This document shows positions 27,603 through 33,360 of a DNA stretch of 33,360 bases, one piece after another. The stretch comes from Bacillus sp. AFS037270 (lineage in GTDB: Bacteria; Bacillota; Bacilli; Bacillales_B; DSM-18226): positions 1 to 33,360 of the forward strand of contig NZ_NUNF01000098.1 of assembly GCF_002585305.1 (NCBI RefSeq), read 5' to 3'. Numbering within the stretch: position 1 is the first letter of the stretch; the number at the start of each line of letters is the position of its first letter. Under the pieces are notes generated by a model. That model saw nothing but the letters and a program-made list of their open reading frames with translations, was not told the origin of the DNA and made no database searches. A program made the translations under genes and the position numbers.

Positions 27603-27626
27603 CGGTTATCGCTATTTTTTTTATTC
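27597..27626 (+). terminator. Terminator of refZ overlapping its stop codon
   Basis: AAATAGCG (27597-27604) pairs with CGCTATTT (27610-27617), loop GTTAT, then a T run. The TAG stop (27600-27602) is in the left arm. Confidence 0.82.
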
Positions 27627-27765
27627 TATTTTACAAAAAAATTGAAATTAATAGTCAAAAAATGTCGTTAACATGGTATCATTATAGCATTGAATGGGAA
27701 CATAAATAAATTTATTAATTATAGATGAATTCGAATCAATGTTGTTTGAAATAGGAGGCTTACTT

Positions 27766-29454
27766 GTGAAGTATTTCATTGGTTTTTTCATCCTGATACT
27801 AGCCTTGTTTGTATGGGGATATTTAATAAAGAAAAAGTACTTTAGAGAAATGGATCGACTTGAAGCATGGAAAATAGATTTATTTAATCGACCGATACTG
27901 GATGAAATGTCTAAAGTAAAGCAGTTAAATATGACTGGCCAAACAGAGGAGCTGTTTGAACGTTGGCGGAACCAATGGGATGATGTTGTTACTGTAAGGC
28001 TCCCTGATTTAGAAGAAATGCTTTTTGATGCGGAAGAATATATTGACCGGTACCGCTTTAGAAAGGCAAAAGAGGTACAACAAGCAATTGATACCAAATT
28101 GCAGGAAACTGAAACTGAAATAAAGAATATATTAGATGAGTTACACGAGCTGGTTGGCAGTGAGGAAAAAAACCGAGTAGAAATAGAGGAGTTAAAAGAG
28201 AAATATCGTGAAGCAAAAAAAATGCTGCTTGCTCACCGACATAGCTTTGGCAATGCAGAAAAACACTTAGAATTGCGCTTAAACGAAGCTGCGCAACATT
28301 TTCAAGTATTTGATGAGAAAACGAGTCTAGGAAATTATTTAGAAGCTCGCGAAGTCGTTTTACTGATACATAGTCAGCTTGGCACGATCAAACACCATAT
28401 GAATATAATTCCGCAGATGTTAATAGAATGTCAATCATTGCTCCCAAATCTGTTATCTGATTGTTTAGAGGGACACCGTGAAATGATTGGTCAAGATTAC
28501 TATTTAGATCACATTAACGTTGAGCAAGAAATTAAACGTTTGGAAGAAAAGCTTGCTGGAATTTTAATGTTGATTGAATCAGCTGAAATCGATCAAGCAG
28601 AGGAAGGGGTCAAAGAAATAAAGGATCGAGTTGATGTCCTCTTTGATCTTTTGGAACAAGAAGTTCACGCTAAACATTTTGTGATTAAGAACGAAAAAGC
28701 AGCTTATGAGCTTTTAGCTTCTGCTCAAAAAGAGAATAAGGAGCTATCAAATGAGGTGTTTGCGGTTCAACAAAGCTATCAATTATCTGATAGTGATTTT
28801 GAAACACAGAGGCAGCTTGAAAAAGAGTTATCCACTGTCTATAAGCACTATGAAATATTAGTTGAAAAATTGAAGATGAACGACACAGCACAAACGGCAC
28901 TTAGCAATGAACTGAATTCAATTAAAGAACAGCTGGATCTCATTCGTGAAGGACAGCAGGCCTTTGCCTTAAAACTTCAAGCGTTACGTAAAGATGAAAT
29001 CGAAGCGCGGGAAAAAGTGAAAGAATTAACAAAAAAAGTGGGCGAAACAATCCGGATTGTGAAGAAAAACAATGTTCCTGGTTTGCCTTCAGATTACCAA
29101 TTTCTATTCGAAGATACAAACGAAAGCATCCAAAACGTTCGTTACCAGCTTGAAGAAAAGCCGCTTAATGTCTCGGCTCTTAATCAATACCTAGAAGTTG
29201 CTGTGTTAACAGTTGATAAGCTTGTGACAACTACTTATGAGTTAATTGAAAATGTTACATTAGCCGAAAAAGCAATTCAGTATGGAAATCGTTATCGCAG
29301 CCAGTACCCATCAATTGCAAAAGGTTTAGCAGATGCGGAAGATGCTTTTAGGCATTATGATTATCAGGAAGCATTAGAGCAGGTCGCAGCTTCACTTGAA
29401 GGAATTGATCCACAGGCATTAAAGAAAATAAAAGCAGCAACTGTAACGGAATAG
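27766..29454 (+). CDS. ezrA: Septation ring formation regulator EzrA
   Basis: A 562-residue protein, the same length as in B. subtilis. It is a negative regulator of FtsZ ring assembly that also links the divisome to wall synthesis. Residues 1-22 are an N-terminal membrane anchor (KYFIGFFILILALFVWGYLI). The remainder is a set of antiparallel coiled-coil, spectrin-like bundles. Near the membrane is the conserved segment DRLEAWKIDLFNRPILDEMSK, followed by MTGQTEELFERWR. GTG 27766 follows AGGAGG at good spacing; an upstream ATG at 27739 lies before the binding site. A terminator follows. Its neighbour refZ also acts on FtsZ. Confidence 0.95.
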   Translation: MKYFIGFFILILALFVWGYLIKKKYFREMDRLEAWKIDLFNRPILDEMSKVKQLNMTGQTEELFERWRNQWDDVVTVRLPDLEEMLFDAEEYIDRYRFRKAKEVQQAIDTKLQETETEIKNILDELHELVGSEEKNRVEIEELKEKYREAKKMLLAHRHSFGNAEKHLELRLNEAAQHFQVFDEKTSLGNYLEAREVVLLIHSQLGTIKHHMNIIPQMLIECQSLLPNLLSDCLEGHREMIGQDYYLDHINVEQEIKRLEEKLAGILMLIESAEIDQAEEGVKEIKDRVDVLFDLLEQEVHAKHFVIKNEKAAYELLASAQKENKELSNEVFAVQQSYQLSDSDFETQRQLEKELSTVYKHYEILVEKLKMNDTAQTALSNELNSIKEQLDLIREGQQAFALKLQALRKDEIEAREKVKELTKKVGETIRIVKKNNVPGLPSDYQFLFEDTNESIQNVRYQLEEKPLNVSALNQYLEVAVLTVDKLVTTTYELIENVTLAEKAIQYGNRYRSQYPSIAKGLADAEDAFRHYDYQEALEQVAASLEGIDPQALKKIKAATVTE

Positions 29455-29464
29455 GTTTGAGAGG

Positions 29465-29502
29465 AAACCGATTCAGCCATAAGGCTTGAATCGGTTTTTT
29501 CT
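29465..29502 (+). terminator. Terminator after ezrA
   Basis: A 14-bp stem with one bulged T (29465-29478 with 29483-29497), loop ATAA, followed by a T run. Confidence 0.92.
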
Positions 29503-29571
29503 TTTTCAAATGAACCTAAATATGATAAGATTTATTTTTGTTAAGTGTCTGGGCGGGGAGGAGACCACAAC

Positions 29572-30714
29572 ATGATTTATTTTGATAATAGTGCAACAAC
29601 TAAACCATATAAAGAAGTTTTAGAGTCCTTTTTGACGGTTTCAAGTGAATATTTTGGCAATCCTTCCTCATTGCATAGTATAGGAGGACAGGCAGAGAGA
29701 CTGCTGACACAGGCTAGGGACCAGGTAGCAAAGCTGCTAAAGGTAAGGCCGGCTGAAATATATTTTACCTCAGGAGGTACAGAGAGTAATAATATGGCCA
29801 TTAAAGGGGCTGCTCAATTGCACCGAAATAAAGGGCGGCATATCATTACTTCAAGTGTCGAACATGCATCTGTTTTGGCAGTAATGGAGCAGCTTTCCGG
29901 GGAAGGGTTTGACATTACGTACTTGCCAGTAGACCAAAATGGAAGAGTCTCTGTTGATGATCTAGATAAAGCGATTCGGAAAGATACCATATTAATATCC
30001 ATCATGCAGGTTAATAATGAAGTTGGGACCATACAGCCGATTGCCGAAATTGGGGAACTGTTGAAAAAACATCCCAACATTTTATTTCACGTCGATTCTG
30101 TTCAGGCGGTTGGAAAAGATCCGTTGTCCTTGTACAAAAACAGGGTTGATTTTTGTTCGTTATCAGCTCATAAATTCCACGGCTTAAAAGGGACGGGTGT
30201 ATTGTTTGTTCGAGAAGGAGCAAGACTTGCACCCTTATTATCTGGCGGCAATCAAGAGCGCAAGATGCGCAGTGGTACGGAAAATGTGGCGGGATTCGTT
30301 GCGCTGGCAAAGGCCTTAAGAATCACAATGGGTAAAAGTGAGCTTGGAATCACGAACATGAAAAGAATCCAGTCCAGTCTGCGGAAAGAATTAAATGAAA
30401 TAGAAGGTGTGAATATCCATACACCGCTCGAAGGGGCCGCACCCAATATATTAAATTTCTCACTAGAAGGAATAAAATCGGAAGTATTTATCCATGCATT
30501 AGAACAGGAAGGTGTGTTCGTTTCCACGACAAGTGCCTGTTCGTCAAAGAAGAAATCACCGAGCAAAACACTGCTTGCAATGGGGATTGCGGAAAAATTA
30601 GCGGATAGTTCGATTCGAATCAGTCTCACTTTTGATAATACAGAAGAAGAGGCAAGAGCAGCCATTACTGCGATTAAAAAGTGTGCAAACCAATTACGAA
30701 AGGTTATGAAATAA
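29572..30714 (+). CDS. nifZ: Cysteine desulfurase NifZ (IscS/NifS type)
   Basis: A 380-residue PLP enzyme taking sulfur from cysteine as a persulfide. The PLP lysine is K201 in SLSAHKFHGLKG. Cofactor partners are H98 in SSVEHAS, and D175 and Q178 in HVDSVQAVGK. The catalytic C323 lies in the flexible loop SACSSKKKSPSK. ATG 29572 follows GGGGAGGAG, and the start matches the family (IYFDNSATT). Its stop directly abuts the ATG of thiI, so the two are translated from one message. In B. subtilis NifZ supplies sulfur to ThiI for 4-thiouridine; the same role is inferred here. Confidence 0.95.
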   Translation: MIYFDNSATTKPYKEVLESFLTVSSEYFGNPSSLHSIGGQAERLLTQARDQVAKLLKVRPAEIYFTSGGTESNNMAIKGAAQLHRNKGRHIITSSVEHASVLAVMEQLSGEGFDITYLPVDQNGRVSVDDLDKAIRKDTILISIMQVNNEVGTIQPIAEIGELLKKHPNILFHVDSVQAVGKDPLSLYKNRVDFCSLSAHKFHGLKGTGVLFVREGARLAPLLSGGNQERKMRSGTENVAGFVALAKALRITMGKSELGITNMKRIQSSLRKELNEIEGVNIHTPLEGAAPNILNFSLEGIKSEVFIHALEQEGVFVSTTSACSSKKKSPSKTLLAMGIAEKLADSSIRISLTFDNTEEEARAAITAIKKCANQLRKVMK

Positions 30715-31920
30715 ATGAATTATGACCGTATTTTAATACGTTATGGTGAAATATCCACAAAGGGACGAAATCGCCATAAGTTTGTTGAGAAGCTTAGAAA
30801 AAGCGTGAAAATTGCCCTGGTACCTTTTCCAAATATTAAAATAGAGGCCAGCCGGGATCGGATGTATGTTTTATTAAATGGGGAAAGCGGAATAGAAATT
30901 ATCGGAAAACTAAAACATATATTTGGGATTCAATCCTTTAGTCCGGCGATTAAGGTGGAAAGGAATGTTGAGGCTCTTAAAAACTCGGCATTGGATTTCG
31001 TAAGGTCACATTATAAGGAAGGGCAGACCTTTAAAGTTACCCCAAAACGTTCAGATAAAACATTCGAGTTAAATACAGATGGGATCAACCGAACCATTGG
31101 CGGCTATTTACTTCAGAATATCCCTGGACTTCGTGTAGATGTAAAGAATCCGGATATCAATTTACGAATTGAAGTCAGAGAAAACGCGATTTATTTATCG
31201 TGTGAAACGATTCCAGGTGCTGGCGGAATGCCGAGCGGCTCGAACGGAAGAGCAATGCTCATGTTGTCTGGAGGAATCGATAGCCCTGTTGCCGGTTACC
31301 TGGCAATGAAACGAGGATTAGAAATTGAAGCGATTCATTTTCATAGCCCTCCATTTACAAGTGAACGTTCGAAAGAAAAGGTAGTAGACCTTACTAAGAA
31401 GCTGGCCGAAATTTATGGAAGTAATATTAAGCTTCATATAGTCCCTTTTACCAGCGTTCAACAGGCTGTTCGCGAACAAATCCCTGAAAATTATTCAATG
31501 ACTTCAACCAGAAGAATGATGCTTCGAATTGCCGATGAAATTCGGATTAAACAGGAGGGGCTAGCGATTATTACGGGTGAGAGCCTTGGTCAGGTAGCGA
31601 GCCAAACCTTAGAAAGTATGTTTACGATTAATGAGGTGACGAACACCCCCATTCTCCGTCCATTGATTATGATGGACAAAACCGATATAATCAAAATCGC
31701 GCATGAAATAGATACTCTCGAAATATCGAATAGGCCTTTTGAGGACTGCTGCACAATCTTTGTTCCTGCCTCTCCTAAAACAAAGCCGCGTCGGGAGAAA
31801 GTCCAGCATTATGAAAGCTATTTTGATTTTACCCCTCTAATTAATGAGGCAGTCCAACAGGTTGAAACTCTTGTCATTCAACCTGAAGAGCAAAACTCAG
31901 AATTTAATTCATTATTTTAA
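30715..31920 (+). CDS. thiI: tRNA 4-thiouridine synthase ThiI (short form)
   Basis: A 401-residue enzyme adding sulfur to U8 of tRNA, a UV-sensing modification. It has an N-terminal ferredoxin-like/THUMP region (about 60-165), with FKVTPKRSDKTFELNT. The ATP-pyrophosphatase loop is LMLSGGIDSPVAGY, followed by the adenylation region GESLGQVASQTLESM. It lacks the C-terminal rhodanese domain of the E. coli form, as in B. subtilis, so it depends on the neighbouring desulfurase to carry sulfur. Translation begins immediately after the nifZ stop, with GAAAGGT as binding site. No strong terminator is seen after it. Confidence 0.96.
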   Translation: MNYDRILIRYGEISTKGRNRHKFVEKLRKSVKIALVPFPNIKIEASRDRMYVLLNGESGIEIIGKLKHIFGIQSFSPAIKVERNVEALKNSALDFVRSHYKEGQTFKVTPKRSDKTFELNTDGINRTIGGYLLQNIPGLRVDVKNPDINLRIEVRENAIYLSCETIPGAGGMPSGSNGRAMLMLSGGIDSPVAGYLAMKRGLEIEAIHFHSPPFTSERSKEKVVDLTKKLAEIYGSNIKLHIVPFTSVQQAVREQIPENYSMTSTRRMMLRIADEIRIKQEGLAIITGESLGQVASQTLESMFTINEVTNTPILRPLIMMDKTDIIKIAHEIDTLEISNRPFEDCCTIFVPASPKTKPRREKVQHYESYFDFTPLINEAVQQVETLVIQPEEQNSEFNSLF

Positions 31921-31966
31921 TAAACAAAATATTAAATTTTTGTGAATAATTACCAATTGGATTATA

Positions 31967-31996
31967 GAATGAACTTTAGAGTTTCTACACATTCTA
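31967..31996 (+). promoter_or_regulatory. SigG (forespore) promoter of the SASP gene
   Basis: GAATG (31967-31971), an exact 18-base spacer and CATTCTA (31990-31996) match the SigG pattern. Start near 32003 leaves a very short leader ending in AAGGAGGTGAT. This fits late forespore expression of spore DNA-coating proteins. Confidence 0.75.
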
Positions 31997-32019
31997 TACT
32001 CACAAGGAGGTGATATCAC

Positions 32020-32223
32020 ATGGCAAGCAACAACTCAAACAACTTATTAGTTCCTGGTGTTGAACAAGCTCTTGATCAAATGAAATATGAAATTGCTCAA
32101 GAATTTGGTGTAAATCTTGGTGCTGACACTACTTCACGTGCTAACGGTTCTGTTGGTGGTGAAATCACTAAGCGTCTAGTTTCTATGGCTGAACAACAAT
32201 TAGGCGGCGGATTTTCTCGTTAA
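32020..32223 (+). CDS. sspA: Alpha/beta-type small acid-soluble spore protein
   Basis: A 67-residue spore DNA-binding protein that coats and protects forespore DNA. It has the germination-protease recognition region [12 protein letters not shown] and the second conserved helix [17 protein letters not shown] short polar N-terminus rich in asparagine and serine precedes [14 protein letters not shown]. The very strong site AAGGAGGTGAT precedes the ATG. It has its own SigG-type promoter and terminator. Alpha/beta SASPs come in several near-identical copies per genome, so the exact symbol is a best guess from the position after thiI. Confidence 0.93.
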   Translation: MASNNSNNLLVPGVEQALDQMKYEIAQEFGVNLGADTTSRANGSVGGEITKRLVSMAEQQLGGGFSR

Positions 32224-32245
32224 TCAAATTGAATAAGATGGCTAC

Positions 32246-32285
32246 AGAGAGTGTGGAGGTTTACCTCCCACTCTCTTTCATTTTC
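32246..32285 (+). terminator. Terminator after the SASP gene
   Basis: AGAGAGTGTGGAGG pairs with CCTCCCACTCTCT (one bulge) over a TTTA loop, followed by TTCATTTTCATT. Long and GC-rich, as expected for a highly expressed spore gene. Confidence 0.87.
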
Positions 32286-32393
32286 ATTAAACTGGAATAA
32301 ATTGCGCAAACAAAAAGGTCTTTTAATTTATTATTTAAGATGTATAATAAAGAGTATTTCGAAATTAGAAACATTAAGGGGATCGGAAGACAG

Positions 32394-33326
32394 ATGAAAA
32401 AAACAAATACAAAGATGGGAGCGGTCCATGCCGGCTTTTCTTATTTTCTTTGGGGATTACTGCCGATTTATTGGAAATTTTTAGAACAAGTAAATGCAAC
32501 GGAAATCCTTGCAAACCGAATTTTTTGGTCGTTTATTTTTATGTTGCTTGTTCTAGTCATAACAAATAAATGGAGTTTATTTGTTTATACCTTAAAAGGT
32601 TTCACGGAGAATAAAAAACAGATGTATGCCCTGACCATTGCCTCGTTATTAATAAGCGTTAATTGGTTTGTCTATATTTGGGCGGTGAATAGCGGCCATA
32701 TGATTGAGGCAAGTCTAGGCTACTATATTAATCCGCTTATTAGTATCTTACTTGGCATGATTGTCCTTAATGAAAAATTAACGGTTGTGCAACTTGTATC
32801 TTTTATCCTGGCTGTAATTGGAGTAGTCATTATAACTATTTCACATGGTGTATTTCCATGGATTGCAATAACTCTTGCTTTATCCTTTGGTTTGTATGGG
32901 CTTGCTAAAAAGATGATTAATGTGGAATCGTCGGTTGGTTTGACGTTAGAAACTATGGTGCTTGCACCAATTGCTGCTATTTATATGATTTACTTATTCC
33001 TAAATCGATCTAATTCTTTATTTACCGCCGGTTGGGGAACGGATTTATTATTGATAGGTGCAGGTGCAGCTACTGCGATACCACTGCTTTATTTTGCAAA
33101 AGGAGCTCAAAAGATACCACTTTCTTTACTGGGCTTCCTGCAATATATTTCACCAACGTTAACACTAATTTTAGGTGTTTTTGTCTATGATGAGCATTTT
33201 TCTAAAATACAATTGCTATCCTTTATGTTTATTTGGGCTGCTGTAGCCATTTATTCACTTTCAAAAACAAAATGGTTTACTCATAGAAAAGTTAAGCTTT
33301 CAAACGAAAACAGAGCTGCACTTTAA
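32394..33326 (+). CDS. rarD: RarD-type EamA family transporter
   Basis: A 310-residue integral membrane protein with about ten hydrophobic helices in two EamA halves (about 10-140 and 150-295). The RarD start AGFSYFLWGLLPIYWKFL and the conserved ILANRIFWSF and YINPLISILLG segments are present. RarD proteins belong to the drug/metabolite transporter superfamily; substrates are mostly unknown. ATG 32394 follows GGGGATCGGAAG; a further ATG seven codons on is possible. A repeat element begins two bases after the stop, and the window ends there, so its terminator is not seen. Confidence 0.9.
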   Translation: MKKTNTKMGAVHAGFSYFLWGLLPIYWKFLEQVNATEILANRIFWSFIFMLLVLVITNKWSLFVYTLKGFTENKKQMYALTIASLLISVNWFVYIWAVNSGHMIEASLGYYINPLISILLGMIVLNEKLTVVQLVSFILAVIGVVIITISHGVFPWIAITLALSFGLYGLAKKMINVESSVGLTLETMVLAPIAAIYMIYLFLNRSNSLFTAGWGTDLLLIGAGAATAIPLLYFAKGAQKIPLSLLGFLQYISPTLTLILGVFVYDEHFSKIQLLSFMFIWAAVAIYSLSKTKWFTHRKVKLSNENRAAL

Positions 33327-33327
33327 C

Positions 33328-33360
33328 TAAGAAAAGCACTAGCGCCTTGGTCAGCCCCGA
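33328..33360 (+). repeat. Partial dispersed repeat, TAAGAAAAGC family, at the window end
   Basis: Starts one base after the rarD stop and matches the inverted copy at 1-53 at 30 of 33 bases. It shares TAAGAAAAGC, CGCC and TCAGC blocks with the murC-linked element. It is truncated by the window edge. Confidence 0.75.

Noticed and set aside
31921..31945. Weak AT hairpin after thiI as a terminator
   Set aside because: The pairing is only A-T with a short T stretch; too weak to call.

Overview
The window looks like a chromosomal stretch of a low-GC, spore-forming Bacillaceae (Bacillus/Neobacillus type). The gene set and order closely follow the ytnP-to-thiI region of Bacillus subtilis. Shine-Dalgarno sites are strong, 8 of 32 genes appear to start with GTG or TTG, and there is an alpha/beta-type small acid-soluble spore protein with a forespore-type promoter. 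No tRNA, rRNA, CRISPR array, insertion sequence or prophage gene was seen.

Layout. 1-4488: quorum-quenching lactonase YtnP, the opposing small PepSY protein YtzB, M42 aminopeptidase YtoP, a DUF84 NTP phosphatase, thioredoxin-like YtpP and DUF1444 protein YtpQ. 4646-8704: DNA translocase SftA and MurC. 8940-11736: an M29 aminopeptidase on the minus strand, then the ytxG-ytxH-ytxJ stress cluster. 12009-14373: DAHP synthase/chorismate mutase AroA and carbon catabolite regulator CcpA. 14390-18862: acuA-acuB-acuC (minus) divergent from acetyl-CoA synthetase acsA. AcuA and AcuC are the known acetylation/deacetylation pair acting on AcsA. 18880-24465: a class A penicillin-binding protein, tyrS behind a Tyr T-box, a small membrane protein, and rpsD behind a long leader. 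24861-29454: diguanylate cyclase DgcP, free-methionine-sulfoxide reductase YtsP, TetR-like RefZ and the Z-ring regulator EzrA. 29572-31920: cysteine desulfurase and ThiI, back to back, for tRNA 4-thiouridine. 32020-33326: the spore protein gene and a RarD-type EamA transporter.

The coding content is ordinary and well conserved; I see no convincing new multi-gene system. Most of the unusual material is non-coding: (i) a dispersed repeat family starting with a TAAGAAAAGC motif, in three copies, one of which (8702-8853) folds into five nested stems directly after murC; (ii) a 72-bp inverted-repeat element upstream of ytxG that looks like an internally deleted dispersed repeat; (iii) a 51-bp tandem duplication after tyrS; (iv) six 13-codon tandem repeats in the SftA linker; (v) terminators sharing bases with the stop codons of acuC, pbp and refZ; (vi) a perfect palindrome just before murC.

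Compared with the B. subtilis order as I remember it, ytpR is missing between ytpQ and sftA and motPS is missing next to ccpA. An M29 aminopeptidase gene sits between murC and ytxG.
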